Assembly (NCBI RefSeq): GCF_023746555.1
Contig: NZ_CP098755.1
Location: forward strand, 3,422,501 to 3,486,500
From: Brevibacillus ruminantium
GTDB taxonomy: Bacteria; Bacillota; Bacilli; Brevibacillales; Brevibacillaceae
Direction of reading: 5' to 3'
Length of the DNA: 64,000 nucleotides
Shown here: in pieces, positions 1 to 9,592 of the stretch
Layout: every line of letters begins with the position of its first letter
How positions within the stretch are numbered: position 1 is the stretch's first letter
Notes under the pieces: model-generated
What the model was told of the DNA's origin: nothing
Databases searched by the model: none
What the model saw: only the letters and a program-made list of their open reading frames with translations
Made by a program: the position numbers and the translations under genes

Positions 1-106
1 CGCGCTCCATGAAAAATTGAAGTCCCGGAGCTTTCCCAGCAGCAATGCATTGTTCCAAGACATCAGGCATCATGGAGTCGATTAAAAAGAGAAGTACTTT
101 TTTCAT
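1..106 (-). CDS. Phosphodiesterase / alkaline-phosphatase-superfamily protein, N-terminal fragment
   Basis: Only the first 35 residues are inside the window; the gene continues beyond base 1. The visible start is MKKVLLFLIDSMMPDVLEQC, a hydrophobic beta strand ending in a D-S pair. This is the usual opening of type I phosphodiesterase / nucleotide pyrophosphatase proteins, whose first Asp binds metal. The ATG is preceded by AAGGAAGG at good spacing, so the start is firm. The family name rests on this short N-terminus alone, so it is tentative. Confidence 0.55.
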   Translation of the reverse strand, partial: MKKVLLFLIDSMMPDVLEQCIAAGKAPGLQFFMER

Positions 107-186
107 CCGTCTGCCTTCCTTTTTCCAGAGAAATTGTAATCATACTTGTTATTGTTTTGCCGATCCCATTCCCCTATGCGTCAAAA

Positions 187-213
187 GAAAAAAGCCTCCC
201 GTAGCTGGGAGAC
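187..213 (-). terminator. Rho-independent terminator after the S41 protease gene
   Basis: On the minus strand a 7-bp stem (GTCTCCC / GGGAGGC, one G-T pair) with a 6-nt loop is followed by a run of six T. It lies just past the stop codon of the S41 protease gene and ends the SLH-protease transcript. Confidence 0.8.
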
Positions 214-221
214 TTCCTCAT

Positions 222-1736
222 TTATTGGGTTGTAGTAGTAGTGACGTGATAGGTAATGACCGGAGCTCCGTACTCCAGCTTCATTTGCAAGGTGGGATGC
301 GTCTTCAGGTACGTATCGATCTCCACATAGTCCGCCTCACCTTGCTTCTCCTTGCCGAGCAGACTGGACAGGACCTGCCCACGGATCAGCCAATTCCCCT
401 TTTCATCTTTTTTGAAAATCGGATCGACGGCAGCGAAGGCAATCCCGTTGATCACAGTATCTCCATCCTCTGCTTCTAATTGAAAGGACGTGACGCCCAG
501 GGAATGAAGCGCACGAATCACCTGTGCAGCGTAGTCTTGTTCCACCACATCAGGTTCCAGCCCAATGTGATTGACCTTGGTATGATTGGGCGTAAAATAT
601 TCGTTCAACGTGATTTTCAAGGCATCTCCATCAGAAAGGGGAATGATTTGTTGAGCGCTCCCTTTTCCATAGGTCTTGGTGCCGACCAGTTTGGCAATCC
701 CGTGATCGCGCAAAGCCCCGGCCAACAATTCCGAAGCAGATGCCGTCCCTTCATTGACCAGGATACGGACTGGGTAATGGATATTTCGGCCATTTCGTAC
801 CCAGGTTTGCACTTCCACTCCGTTTCGGTTGGTGGTGTACATCAGCAGACCATCTTGAAAGAACAAACTGGCAACATCCCTCGCTGAGGTGAGATAACCA
901 CCGCTGTTATCGCGCAGGTCGACGATCAATCCCTTCAGAGAAGGCGATTCTCTGGTGAGCTGATCCAATTTGTCCCGAAATTGATAGGCCGCCTCCGATC
1001 CAAACGTCTCCAAGCTGATGTACCCGATCTTGTCGTCTTGAAAGAGGTTTCCTTCGACCTCCGGAACAGTAATCGCCGCCCTTTTCAGCTTGATTTGCAG
1101 CTCCCGCTTTTCAGATGGGCGATACACGGTTAAAACCGCTTCTGTCCCCTCTTCCCCTCTGAGGAAATTGAATGCATCTTCAGCGGTCTTTTCTTTGAGC
1201 GAAGTGCCATCAACCCCGATTAGCTGGTCTCCTTTTTTCAACCCCGAAGCAGCCGCTGGTGTCTGGGGGATAATCTCCCGTACCAGCATCAAGCCGTTTT
1301 GAAATCGCAAACGAAAGCCAAAGCCGACTAATTGATTCTCTACACCAGCCTGAAAGGAATTCAGTTCTTTTTTCGTAAAGAACATGGTATGCGGATCGTC
1401 CAGCGTGGCCAGCATACCCTCGATGGCCCCTCGGTTTATCGTCGCTTCGTCAAGCTTGCTCTTTTCTTTCCACTCTGTCAGACGTTGGATCAGCTCCGAG
1501 AGTGTGTCATCATCCTGTGACAGGGACAAGGAGACGTTCTTGGCTTCCTTGGCCAGCTTTTGCACATGCTCAAGCGCGCCTTGGACGAGTTGCTTTTCGT
1601 TTGGTCTACTGAGATGATTGTCCAGCACCTGATGGTATACTTCTACGGTTTCCACAAACGGGTCGGCAGCCGCATGAACGGGGATTCCGCCCAACGCGAT
1701 ACCGGCAGCCAGTAGCCATGATAAGATTCGTTTCAT
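222..1736 (-). CDS. Secreted S41-family C-terminal processing peptidase with PDZ domain
   Basis: A 504-aa carboxyl-terminal-processing serine protease. Residues 1-23 form a signal peptide (hydrophobic core, cleavage near HAAA). A helical segment follows, then a PDZ domain around residues 130-215 with the GLKKGDQLIGVDG loop. The S41 catalytic core follows, with the LIVDLRDNSGG strand, the serine in GTASASELLAGAL and the lysine in TYGKGSAQ, which form the Ser/Lys dyad. This is typical of CtpA/CtpB proteases that work outside the membrane. The ATG has GAAGGAGG 7 nt upstream and overlaps the stop of the upstream SLH gene (ATGA), so the two are translationally coupled. Coupling to an SLH protein suggests a joint cell-surface role; the substrate is unknown. 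Confidence 0.9.
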   Translation of the reverse strand: MKRILSWLLAAGIALGGIPVHAAADPFVETVEVYHQVLDNHLSRPNEKQLVQGALEHVQKLAKEAKNVSLSLSQDDDTLSELIQRLTEWKEKSKLDEATINRGAIEGMLATLDDPHTMFFTKKELNSFQAGVENQLVGFGFRLRFQNGLMLVREIIPQTPAAASGLKKGDQLIGVDGTSLKEKTAEDAFNFLRGEEGTEAVLTVYRPSEKRELQIKLKRAAITVPEVEGNLFQDDKIGYISLETFGSEAAYQFRDKLDQLTRESPSLKGLIVDLRDNSGGYLTSARDVASLFFQDGLLMYTTNRNGVEVQTWVRNGRNIHYPVRILVNEGTASASELLAGALRDHGIAKLVGTKTYGKGSAQQIIPLSDGDALKITLNEYFTPNHTKVNHIGLEPDVVEQDYAAQVIRALHSLGVTSFQLEAEDGDTVINGIAFAAVDPIFKKDEKGNWLIRGQVLSSLLGKEKQGEADYVEIDTYLKTHPTLQMKLEYGAPVITYHVTTTTTQ

Positions 1737-3733
1737 CTTGCCGCCTCCTTCAGCGCTTCCCGTGGAACATACACGCGAAAATCCTTGTTTGTTAGATAAC
1801 TCTCTGTACCTGCATAGGCTACGTATTCCTGCGTATCGTAGACTTCCTCATAACGCCACATGCTCTGCACAACCAGATCGGAATCCTTGTCGACGATATA
1901 TTTATTCATATAGATGGGAACGCGCTTTACTTTCCCGTGACGCAGGGTCACCTTTTTGCTTTCCTCAAGAATGTTTTCACCCGGAATCCATTCGGTGATG
2001 ATGTTGTATTCTCCGAATGATTGCTTATAGTATCGGGCTCCGAGGATACTCGCCCGGTCCTTGATGCTCATGTTTTGTACGTATTCATGCATGAATTCGA
2101 GCTCACCGATTTTTGACGGCTCCCATTTCTCTTCGTCAAAATTCCGCTCGTATTGAACCATATTTTTCAAATCGGTATAGTTTTCCCACTTGTCTAGCAC
2201 CAGCTTTTGCGGAGATTGATAAATCCCCGTCGTATGCGACCACTGGCCGATACGGTCGATGTCTTGTGTGTACTTCATGAGGAATCCGCTGAGAACAGCT
2301 TCTCCCTCCACGCGATAGTCCTTCAGGTTCTCCATACGGCCCATCGCAAATTGCAGACTATGAACGATGGATTCCTGATTGTCAAAACGGGCCAAATCTT
2401 GCTCCAACAGACGGGAGAGCTTAATGATTTCGGTCTCTGTCCGCTTGGGCTGGAGAGAGGCGAGGAATGACTTCGCTTCTTCTACCCGATTGGTTTGGAC
2501 GAGGTAGTAGACGAGGTTTGTCAAAGCGGCCGGTACATGCGCTGCGATCGCCCGATAATGTTCAAGCGCACCTTCCACATTACCCAACTTGACTTCCAAA
2601 GCTGCCTGGTAAACAACGAGGGCTTCCCACTCTTTCGTTCCGGGCCTTACTTTTTCTTCGTATGCTTTCAGCTTTGTCAGCACCTGCTCGAAAATCGCTG
2701 GCGTTTCCATCCCTATCTGCAAGGCAATATCGTATACATTGGCGGTCAGAAGCTGCTGCGTTTCCGGTATAACGATTCTATCCGCAAAATAAGCATCCAT
2801 CGCAAGAAAAGCCTCCGACAGATTTTCTTCCAACGAAGCAGAAGGGTTCCAGCTCAGGTAATAATGGACACCCACCGTATTGTCAAAGCCTCCCTCTGCC
2901 AACTTGTGCAAAGTACGGAAGGTCTCATCGCTGTCTTCATGGTACCGGATGGCTTCGACCGCATCCACGTACAACTTGTCATCCCCTTGAGATTGCTCTA
3001 AATAGGGACTGAACAGTGGAAACATGTCCTCAATCTCCGGAACCATCGGAAACTTTTGACCGTCGTAATCAAGCAGCGGCAAAATGGTATCGCTTTGCAT
3101 GAAATCAATCAACCGGTCGAAGGCAACCGCAGCCTCTCCGCGCTTCAGCTTGTTATTTGGCCGACCATCCAGCCATCCCCATCCCGAGACCATTTCCCAC
3201 GCTTTTGACTCATCCGCACCCATCGTGTAGATCGCCAGCAATTTGGCTGCCTCTTCGCGGGTGATGGGCTTGTTCGGCTGGAATTCCTCTCCGGGAAAGA
3301 TTTTTTGGATCGCGCCGGGACCGTACAGACGCTGCAGCAGGACCGACATACGCAGGGTCGATCCGTACATCCAGGTAAGCCGATCTACGTCTTTATAAGG
3401 AAGATATGGTTCGTCGAAGCCTTCTCCCCTTCCATACGCCTCGCGCTCGGAGAGAAAAGTGAGCGGGTACAAATGAATTTGTCCCAGCTCAAATACGCGA
3501 TCCATCAAGGCCATAAATTCAGCACGGGTCATCTCCCGATTCGGATAAAAATGGGGCACGGACTGGCCGGTGGCAAAGAGGCCGTAATAGGCCCCGTTCA
3601 AAATCGAATTTCTTGCCCAGTGCTTGCTGATATCATCATACGGGAGGTAATAGCTCTCTGCTTTTGCAAAGGAAGGAGTAAGCAAGCTACAGACAAGAAG
3701 CGCGCAGGTAAAAGCTTGTATCTTTTTTTGCAC
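1733..3733 (-). CDS. S-layer-homology (SLH) domain surface protein
   Basis: A 666-aa exported protein. It starts at GTG behind GGGGGATTTAC and has a signal peptide ending near AKAES. One clear SLH repeat lies at about residues 30-75 (ISKHWARNSI ... NREMTRAEFMALMDRVF). A second lies at about 110-170 (FQPNKPITREEAAKLLAIY), and a degenerate third follows near residues 185-215. SLH repeats normally bind pyruvylated secondary cell-wall polymer. The middle region has TPR-like helix pairs (EGALEHYRAIAAHVPAA), and the C-terminal 200 residues are beta-rich with no family I recognise. It overlaps the S41 protease gene by 4 nt. Function beyond wall attachment is unknown. Confidence 0.85.
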   Translation of the reverse strand: MQKKIQAFTCALLVCSLLTPSFAKAESYYLPYDDISKHWARNSILNGAYYGLFATGQSVPHFYPNREMTRAEFMALMDRVFELGQIHLYPLTFLSEREAYGRGEGFDEPYLPYKDVDRLTWMYGSTLRMSVLLQRLYGPGAIQKIFPGEEFQPNKPITREEAAKLLAIYTMGADESKAWEMVSGWGWLDGRPNNKLKRGEAAVAFDRLIDFMQSDTILPLLDYDGQKFPMVPEIEDMFPLFSPYLEQSQGDDKLYVDAVEAIRYHEDSDETFRTLHKLAEGGFDNTVGVHYYLSWNPSASLEENLSEAFLAMDAYFADRIVIPETQQLLTANVYDIALQIGMETPAIFEQVLTKLKAYEEKVRPGTKEWEALVVYQAALEVKLGNVEGALEHYRAIAAHVPAALTNLVYYLVQTNRVEEAKSFLASLQPKRTETEIIKLSRLLEQDLARFDNQESIVHSLQFAMGRMENLKDYRVEGEAVLSGFLMKYTQDIDRIGQWSHTTGIYQSPQKLVLDKWENYTDLKNMVQYERNFDEEKWEPSKIGELEFMHEYVQNMSIKDRASILGARYYKQSFGEYNIITEWIPGENILEESKKVTLRHGKVKRVPIYMNKYIVDKDSDLVVQSMWRYEEVYDTQEYVAYAGTESYLTNKDFRVYVPREALKEAAR

Positions 3734-3853
3734 GTAAATCCCCCTACACCAAATTGGTTTACATAGGCTGACACGGGCAACGAGAGCGCCGCCTGGTCGG
3801 CGGAATAAAACCCGCTTTTCCAGAACCGTTTCCTATGTGACCCCGTTATTCTT

Positions 3854-4969
3854 TTACAAGAATTGATAAGGATCCGTATGTACGTTGGAAGCGACCACTT
3901 CAGATGCGTACCCTGCATCGTGCAGAGACGCGCGCAGATAGGCTGCCAGCTTCTCTTTCATGATCTTCTCAATGTTGTGGCCCGCATCGATGATAAACAG
4001 ACCATCAGCCTGAGCATCATGAGCGGTATGGTAGCCGATGTCCCCCGTTACCAGTACGTCAGCCCCGCGAAACACTGCCTTGGAGACGTACGAGCTGCCG
4101 TCTCCACCCACAACAGCTACCTTGCGAACCGGGGCGTCCAGATCGCCCACCACTCGCAGACCTTGGAGTGAAAAATGCTCCTTGATCTGCAGAGCAAGCT
4201 CGCGAAGAGTCAGTTCTGCCGGAAGTTTTCCGATCCGGCCAATGCCCAGAGAAGCTCCGGCGTTTTCCAGAGGGATCAGATCAAAGGCAACCTCTTCGTA
4301 CGGATGGGCAGCGAGCATGGCTTTGACCACGGCGTTCTGACGTGCAGATGTAATCACCGTCTCGATGCGAACCTCTTCCACCTTCTCCAGCTTTCCGGTC
4401 TCCCCGATATGCGGATTCGTTCCCTCCCGGGGAAGAAACGTGCCCGTCCCATCTGTCTGGAACGTGCAGTGGCTGTAGTTGCCGACAAAGCCGGCTCCTG
4501 CCTCACTGATCGCCCGGAAAACCTGATCGCGGTGGGAATGAGGTACATACACCACCAGCTTTTTCTGCGTCTCTCGGTAACTCACATCCAGCACTTCCAC
4601 GTTTTCCAGCCCGATCGCCTCTGCCAGCCAGTCGTTCATGCCGCCAGCCGCTACGTCCAGATTGGTATGTGCCGTATAGACCGCGATGTCGTGCTTGAGC
4701 AGTTTTTCAAAGACTTTGCCTGCAGGCAGATCCGTTCGCAAATGCTTCAGGGGGCGGTAAATGACAGCGTGGTGCGCAACGATCAAATCCACACCGCCTG
4801 CGATCGCTTCATCCACTACGCTCTCCAGTACATCCAGCGCGACCATTACTTTTTTCACCGGCTTCTGCAAGGTACCCACATGCAGACCGATCTTGTCACC
4901 CTCAAGTGCCATCACTTTGGGCGCCAGCTTTTCCACATATTGAATCACGGTTTGTCCGTGCGCAAACAT
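3854..4969 (-). CDS. Nif3-like dinuclear metal centre hexameric protein (YqfO type)
   Basis: A 371-aa member of the NIF3 / 'GTP cyclohydrolase 1 type 2' family, orthologous in position to B. subtilis yqfO. Metal-binding His/Asp/Glu motifs are visible: [18 protein letters not shown], and the C-terminal [12 protein letters not shown] with DAGHNIE. The central insert (residues about 130-235, with [20 protein letters not shown]) is the PII-like CutA1-type domain of the longer Gram-positive form. The gene overlaps trmK by 26 nt, the same pairing as yqfN-yqfO near sigA in Bacillus. Biochemical function is unsettled for the family. Confidence 0.9.
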   Translation of the reverse strand: MFAHGQTVIQYVEKLAPKVMALEGDKIGLHVGTLQKPVKKVMVALDVLESVVDEAIAGGVDLIVAHHAVIYRPLKHLRTDLPAGKVFEKLLKHDIAVYTAHTNLDVAAGGMNDWLAEAIGLENVEVLDVSYRETQKKLVVYVPHSHRDQVFRAISEAGAGFVGNYSHCTFQTDGTGTFLPREGTNPHIGETGKLEKVEEVRIETVITSARQNAVVKAMLAAHPYEEVAFDLIPLENAGASLGIGRIGKLPAELTLRELALQIKEHFSLQGLRVVGDLDAPVRKVAVVGGDGSSYVSKAVFRGADVLVTGDIGYHTAHDAQADGLFIIDAGHNIEKIMKEKLAAYLRASLHDAGYASEVVASNVHTDPYQFL

Positions 4970-5679
4970 GCGATCACCTCATCCATCCATTCGAGTTCCT
5001 TTTCTACCTGGCGGGCACGCTCCTGTGCCTCCTCCTTTTCCGAACGGCTCAACTGTTCCAGAACCTTTCGCCACTTGTCCCTCTCCCGCATCCATTTGCT
5101 GGTCAGTACAGGCGATTTTTCCTCCCAAAGAAATGGTCCTAGACGCAGCAATTCCTCTTCAGTGCGCTCTTTACCCAGATACGGAGTATCGGGCACACCA
5201 CGGTCAGCCACGAGAATCTCATAGATGATCCCGTCTTCCTCCAGGATTGTCTCGTGCGTCAACTGCCAGCCGTTTTCCTGCATCCAGCGCCGCACCAGCT
5301 CTTCGCCCACATTGGGCTGCAAAATCAATCGGTTGACGCCCTCCAACTTTTCGGCGCCATCCGCCAAAATCGATACAATCAACTGTCCGCCCATGCCTGC
5401 AATGCAGATCACATCGACTTCACCAGGCGCAAGTACCGCCAGGCCGTCACCTTTCCGAACACTGACACGGTCTTCGGCACCAATCGATTGGATTTGTTTC
5501 TTCGCAGCCTGGAAAGGCCCTTCGTTCAACTCCCCCGCTACGACATGGGAAGCCATTTTGTTTTCAATCAAATAAGAAGCCAATAACGCGTGATCCGAAC
5601 CGATGTCGGCAACGCGGGCTCCCTCTGGGCAAAAACTGGCAATTGTTTGCAATCGCCGAGATATCATCCACGATGTCAT
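4945..5679 (-). CDS. trmK: tRNA (adenine-N1)-methyltransferase, m1A22
   Basis: A 244-aa SAM-dependent methyltransferase that modifies A22 of tRNAs. The N-terminal Rossmann fold shows motif [16 protein letters not shown], then [13 protein letters not shown], which is characteristic of TrmK, then [10 protein letters not shown]-terminal helical coiled-coil domain covers about the last 60 residues. I chose the ATG at 5677-5679: it has GGAAGGTG 9 nt upstream, whereas the in-frame GTG four codons earlier sits directly on that SD. It overlaps the downstream nif3-like gene, and the pair belongs to the sigA neighbourhood. Confidence 0.92.
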   Translation of the reverse strand: MTSWMISRRLQTIASFCPEGARVADIGSDHALLASYLIENKMASHVVAGELNEGPFQAAKKQIQSIGAEDRVSVRKGDGLAVLAPGEVDVICIAGMGGQLIVSILADGAEKLEGVNRLILQPNVGEELVRRWMQENGWQLTHETILEEDGIIYEILVADRGVPDTPYLGKERTEEELLRLGPFLWEEKSPVLTSKWMRERDKWRKVLEQLSRSEKEEAQERARQVEKELEWMDEVIACLRTDKP

Positions 5680-5747
5680 ACTCTCTTTCACCTTCCAATG
5701 CCTCTATTCTACCCTATTTGTCCGTATTTTCCCATTGCAAAAAAACG

Positions 5748-5779
5748 CGAAAAAGCCTCGTCTTTCGTCAAGACGAGGC
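5748..5779 (-). terminator. Rho-independent terminator after acyl-CoA dehydrogenase
   Basis: A perfect 9-bp stem (GCCTCGTCT / AGACGAGGC) with a 7-nt loop is followed on the minus strand by TTTTTCGCG and a later T run. It separates the acyl-CoA dehydrogenase transcript from trmK. Confidence 0.85.
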
Positions 5780-5792
5780 CTTTATCCACAAA

Positions 5793-6932
5793 TTAACAGC
5801 CGATCTCACGGGCGATGACATTGCGCAAGATTTCCGAGGTTCCTTCGCCAATCTCCAGCAGGCGGGCATCACGGAAAAAGCGTTCCACCTGATATTCTTT
5901 CATGTACCCATAGCCGCCATGGATTTGGATGGCCTGATGCGTGGCGGACATGGCTACCTCAGAAGCATAGAGTTTAGCCATAGCTGCTTCCTTGGTAAAT
6001 TTCCGCTTGTTGTCCTTCAGCCATGCAGCCTTGTATACCATGTTGCGCGCCAGTTCGATCTGCATGGCCATGTCGGCCAGTTTGTGCTGAATCGCCTGAA
6101 ACCGGGAGATGGACTGCCCGAATGCGGTCCGCTGGTTCGCGTATTGAAGCGCTTTATCGTAAGCCGCTTGGGCAATCCCGACTGCCATGGCGCCAATACC
6201 GATGCGCCCGCCATCCAGGGTAATCAAAAATTGCTTGAAGCCCTCTCCTTCTTTTCCCAGAATGTAATCGCCGGGGACCCGAACGTTTTCCAGCACCAGC
6301 TCTGTTGTATTGGAGCTGTGGAGCCCCAACTTTTCATAGTTATCGAGCACGGTAAAACCCGGGGTGTCAGTAGGCACGATAAATGCGGTAATACCGCGCG
6401 TCCCTTGTGTTTTGTCAGTAACGGCAGTCAATGCCAGAAATTTTGCGTACGTAGCATTTGTGATAAAGCATTTGGCGCCATTGATCACCCACTCTTCCCC
6501 ATCGCGCACAGCAGATGTTTTTGTCCCGCCTGCATCAGAACCAGCATTGGGCTCGGTCAAGCCAAATGCCCCCAGACTTTCCCCGCTGCAAATTTTGCTC
6601 AAATAGGTCTGCTTTTGCTCCTCTGTGCCAAACATGGCGATAGGCGCTCCCCCAAGAGAAATATGAGCCGAGTAGGTAATCCCCGTCGACGCACAGACCC
6701 TGCTCAGCTCTTCAACGACAATCGCAAAGCTGATGGTGTCTGCACCCGCTCCCCCGTATTCCTCCGGAAACGGTAGCCCCATCATATTCAGATCGGCCAT
6801 TTGTCGAAAAATTTCCGTGGGAAAGGCTTTCGTCCGATCCCGTTCGTCCGCCCCCGGTGCTACTACTTCATCCGCAAAGGAACGCACCATGTTTTTGAGC
6901 ATTAGCTGTTCCGTATTCAGATCATAATTCAT
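5793..6932 (-). CDS. Acyl-CoA dehydrogenase
   Basis: A 379-aa flavoprotein of the standard acyl-CoA dehydrogenase length, which oxidises acyl-CoA thioesters to trans-2-enoyl-CoA. The N-terminal helical domain is followed by the FAD/beta domain signature GAFGLTEPNAGSDAGGTKTSA and by the C-terminal helical domain. The catalytic base region is DARLLEIGEGTSEILRNVIA, after QIHGGYGYMKEYQVERFFRD. Short- or branched-chain substrates are typical for this size. It is monocistronic between its own terminator and an upstream promoter/operator region, and stands apart from other beta-oxidation genes. The exact substrate cannot be read from the sequence. Confidence 0.93.
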   Translation of the reverse strand: MNYDLNTEQLMLKNMVRSFADEVVAPGADERDRTKAFPTEIFRQMADLNMMGLPFPEEYGGAGADTISFAIVVEELSRVCASTGITYSAHISLGGAPIAMFGTEEQKQTYLSKICSGESLGAFGLTEPNAGSDAGGTKTSAVRDGEEWVINGAKCFITNATYAKFLALTAVTDKTQGTRGITAFIVPTDTPGFTVLDNYEKLGLHSSNTTELVLENVRVPGDYILGKEGEGFKQFLITLDGGRIGIGAMAVGIAQAAYDKALQYANQRTAFGQSISRFQAIQHKLADMAMQIELARNMVYKAAWLKDNKRKFTKEAAMAKLYASEVAMSATHQAIQIHGGYGYMKEYQVERFFRDARLLEIGEGTSEILRNVIAREIGC

Positions 6933-6994
6933 CGTTTGTCCAGCCCCTTTGTAAGCGCTTTTTCACATGACCTGCAATAACCTCACTATTCTGA

Positions 6995-7010
6995 CTGAGC
7001 GTTTGTTCAG
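6995..7010 (-). promoter_or_regulatory. Possible TetR-type operator and promoter of the acyl-CoA dehydrogenase gene
   Basis: The 16-bp imperfect palindrome CTGAGCGTTTGTTCAG lies just downstream of a TATAAT hexamer (minus strand, near 7020-7025) and about 65 nt upstream of the dehydrogenase start. Fatty-acid degradation genes in Firmicutes are often controlled by TetR-family FadR-like repressors binding such sites. The assignment is inference; the palindrome matches at 5 of 7 positions per half. Confidence 0.35.
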
Positions 7011-7134
7011 ATTAGTAACAATATTATACACCAACACTCCTGTGCTTGTGTAAGTCTTTTTTGTACTTTCTGAAAATTCGACTTTGCTAACGCATGAAAT
7101 GACGAAAGTATATCTAACAAAAAAGGGAGTACGC

Positions 7135-7299
7135 TTATGACCTGCGTGCTCCCACCAGAACAGCTCCCAAAAATGAAACAATTCCGCCAATATAGCCAAT
7201 CCCATGTGTTTGGATATTCATCACCATAGCAAATCCTTCAAATCCAAAGAAGGCGGCCGCCAGAACGATTCCGGTCAGCACCCACATTTTACTGCTCAA
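7135..7299 (-). CDS. Small two-helix membrane protein
   Basis: A 54-aa protein starting at TTG 5-6 nt behind GGGGGGAG; an in-frame ATG follows four codons later. Two hydrophobic segments are visible, about residues 5-25 (TGIVLAAAFFGFEGFAMVM) and 34-49 (YIGGIVSFLGAVLVG), with a short Arg-rich tail. It resembles small DUF5325/YlaF-like membrane proteins of bacilli in size and layout, but I cannot confirm the family. It sits alone between the acyl-CoA dehydrogenase and a larger membrane protein on the same strand. Function unknown. Confidence 0.65.
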   Translation of the reverse strand: MSSKMWVLTGIVLAAAFFGFEGFAMVMNIQTHGIGYIGGIVSFLGAVLVGARRS

Positions 7300-7390
7300 A
7301 ATTTGCTCCCCCCATTTGTTATGCTCCCGCTATTATTGTAACAAGAATGAGGGACAGGAAAAAGCTTTGTCCACAAGAGCCATGATTCTG

Positions 7391-8335
7391 TCACAAACGA
7401 AGCCACTGATACCAGTACCCCCGTGTGAAAAAGAAGAAAAGCGAGCTCATAAAAACCTTGATGAAGAGCAAAAGCTGGATGAGCTCCTGTCGGGAAGACG
7501 GTATGTACAGCGACTGAATCTCCGCGCCGAAAAATGCGATCATTCCGCAAATGGCGAATACACCGGCCCATTTGGGGTTATTCTGGTGAACCAAAAATCC
7601 CAGACCAGTCATCAAGCAAGCAATGGGCACCCAATACAGCTCAGCTTTCCACCAAGAATAATCGTCCCCCACCCGCTCTACCGTTGCCATACCGTAAACC
7701 AGTGCCAGGGAAAGCAATCCGCAATACAGGAGATAGGAAAAGCCAAATAAAAACGCACTTCCACACAAAACCAAGGAAATAATTGTCAAGTAAAGAAGCA
7801 TGAACGTTAGCGGTGCGCTCATCTGTATCAGGATGTAAAAACCACCCAATAGCAGAACTAAAAAGGAAATGCCAAGAAGCAGATGGGTGATCATCGGTGC
7901 GGATTTCCGGAAAAGATACCCCAAAAAATAGCAAACCACCGATAAAAAACCAAAAATGGCAATTTGCATTGGCAAAGTAAAACGGTTAAAATGAAAAGCA
8001 AGCAAGATCAAACCGGCAATCAAACAAGCACCCAGCAGCCAGGACAGGACCATTTTTCCAGATATGGCCGCAGAATTTCCCGACACGTACGGAGCCGTTG
8101 CCCTGATACCTCCTGTTGTGCCTGATCCTCCCGCCGTTCCTGATCCTCCTGCCGCAGCGACTTGTGCATGACTTGCCGCTCCTCCGCTTCCTTTTTTTCC
8201 CGGAGCGGATGTTTGGGGCCGATCACCTTCCGTATACAGATTTAATAGGAAGATGCAGTAATGTTCAGGCAGCAGATGATTGCGACGCCAATTTTCAATT
8301 TCGGAAATGATGATACGCTTGCGCTGGTCGTCCAA
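7391..8335 (-). CDS. Polytopic membrane protein of unknown function
   Basis: A 314-aa protein starting at TTG with the very strong AAAGGAGGGG about 5 nt upstream. Residues 1-35 form a soluble helical head (IISEIENWRRNHLLPEHYC), like the N-terminus of DUF2157-type membrane proteins. A Gly/Ser/Ala-rich linker follows (repeats of GGSGTAGGSG), then about eight to ten transmembrane helices run to the C-terminus. An open frame extends 26 codons further upstream but has no SD there. It lies downstream of rpoD behind a terminator. No function can be assigned. Confidence 0.75.
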   Translation of the reverse strand: MDDQRKRIIISEIENWRRNHLLPEHYCIFLLNLYTEGDRPQTSAPGKKGSGGAASHAQVAAAGGSGTAGGSGTTGGIRATAPYVSGNSAAISGKMVLSWLLGACLIAGLILLAFHFNRFTLPMQIAIFGFLSVVCYFLGYLFRKSAPMITHLLLGISFLVLLLGGFYILIQMSAPLTFMLLYLTIISLVLCGSAFLFGFSYLLYCGLLSLALVYGMATVERVGDDYSWWKAELYWVPIACLMTGLGFLVHQNNPKWAGVFAICGMIAFFGAEIQSLYIPSSRQELIQLLLFIKVFMSSLFFFFTRGYWYQWLRL

Positions 8336-8379
8336 CGCGGCCCCTCCTTTAGCTTGACGGATGGATTCGCCGACTGGGC

Positions 8380-8410
8380 AAAAGAAAGACCTACGCCGGC
8401 TAACGTAGGC
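8380..8410 (-). terminator. Rho-independent terminator after rpoD
   Basis: The minus-strand hairpin CCTACG / CGTAGG with an 8-nt loop is followed by TCTTTCTTTT, placed directly after the rpoD stop codon. The stem is short but the U-rich tract is convincing. Confidence 0.65.
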
Positions 8411-8427
8411 CATACTTCCATTATCGG

Positions 8428-9558
8428 TTATTCCAGGAAATCTTTTAAGCGTTTGCTTCGGCTTGGATGTCGAAGTTTACGCAGCGCCTTTGCTTCAATC
8501 TGTCTGATCCGTTCACGCGTAACGCCGAACACCTTCCCCACTTCTTCCAGAGTCCGGGTGCGTCCGTCGTCCAGTCCAAAACGCAGACGAAGTACGTTTT
8601 CTTCCCGATCCGTCAATGTATCCAGCACGTCTTCCAATTGTTCTTTCAACAACTCGTAAGCTGCCGCATCAGAAGGCTCAAGCGCATCCTGATCTTCAAT
8701 GAAATCACCCAGATGAGAATCATCTTCTTCACCGATCGGCGTTTCCAGAGAAACAGGCTCTTGTGCGATCTTCATGATTTCTCGAACTTTTTCAGGGGTC
8801 AAATCCATTTTTTCCGCAATTTCTTCAGGCAGCGGTTCACGCCCCAGCTCCTGCAGCAATTGGCGGGATACGCGGATTAATTTATTGATGGTCTCGACCA
8901 TATGCACAGGAATCCGAATCGTTCTCGCTTGGTCAGCGATGGCCCGCGTAATCGCCTGGCGAATCCACCAGGTCGCATAGGTACTAAACTTGAACCCCTT
9001 GCGATAGTCAAATTTCTCAACGGCTTTGATCAAGCCCATATTACCTTCCTGGATCAAATCGAGGAATAGCATTCCCCGGCCTACGTAGCGTTTGGCAATA
9101 GAGACAACGAGACGCAGGTTTGCTTCCGCCAGACGGCGCTTGGCTTCCTCGTCACCTTGTTCAATCCGATTTGCCAGTTTAATCTCCTCTTCAGCGGAGA
9201 GCAGAGGAACACGGCCGATTTCTTTCAAATACATGCGTACAGGGTCGTTGATCTTGATTCCGGGCGGTACGGAGAGATCGTCAAAGTCGAACTCCTCGTT
9301 ATCGTTTTCCTCATCCTTCATGATCATATTGTCCACTTCATCGTCGTCATCGCTGTCGTTGTTGACCTCGATTCCCTGATCACCCAGATATTCAAAAAAC
9401 TCATCCATTTGGTCAGAATCCTGCTCAAAGCCAGAGATCCGGTCCACAATCTCCTTATACGACAACGCGCCGCGCTTCTTTCCTAATTCGACCAGTTGTT
9501 CTTTCACTTGCTCAATGGACGTCGCTTCCATGTCTGAAGTGATGTTTTGTTTGTTCAT
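8428..9558 (-). CDS. rpoD: RNA polymerase primary sigma factor (sigma A)
   Basis: A 376-aa housekeeping sigma-70 factor (sigA/rpoD). A short region 1.1 and an acidic linker ([11 protein letters not shown]) come first. Then region 1.2 ([11 protein letters not shown]), region 2 with the -10 recognition helix ([20 protein letters not shown]), region 3, and region 4 with the -35 helix-turn-helix ([20 protein letters not shown]) follow. Length and motifs match the Bacillus group-1 factor. An AAGGAGG SD precedes the ATG, and dnaG lies 34 nt upstream, forming the classical dnaG-sigA macromolecular-synthesis operon. Confidence 0.98.
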   Translation of the reverse strand: MNKQNITSDMEATSIEQVKEQLVELGKKRGALSYKEIVDRISGFEQDSDQMDEFFEYLGDQGIEVNNDSDDDDEVDNMIMKDEENDNEEFDFDDLSVPPGIKINDPVRMYLKEIGRVPLLSAEEEIKLANRIEQGDEEAKRRLAEANLRLVVSIAKRYVGRGMLFLDLIQEGNMGLIKAVEKFDYRKGFKFSTYATWWIRQAITRAIADQARTIRIPVHMVETINKLIRVSRQLLQELGREPLPEEIAEKMDLTPEKVREIMKIAQEPVSLETPIGEEDDSHLGDFIEDQDALEPSDAAAYELLKEQLEDVLDTLTDREENVLRLRFGLDDGRTRTLEEVGKVFGVTRERIRQIEAKALRKLRHPSRSKRLKDFLE

Positions 9559-9592
9559 CTACTATCCCTCCTTCCCCGGGAATGATCTGATG

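Noticed and set aside
5643-6776. A 377-codon open frame on the plus strand
   Set aside because: It is antisense to the acyl-CoA dehydrogenase and shows no recognisable fold.
6963-7205. An 80-codon minus-strand frame
   Set aside because: It runs out of frame through the small membrane protein gene and has no SD.
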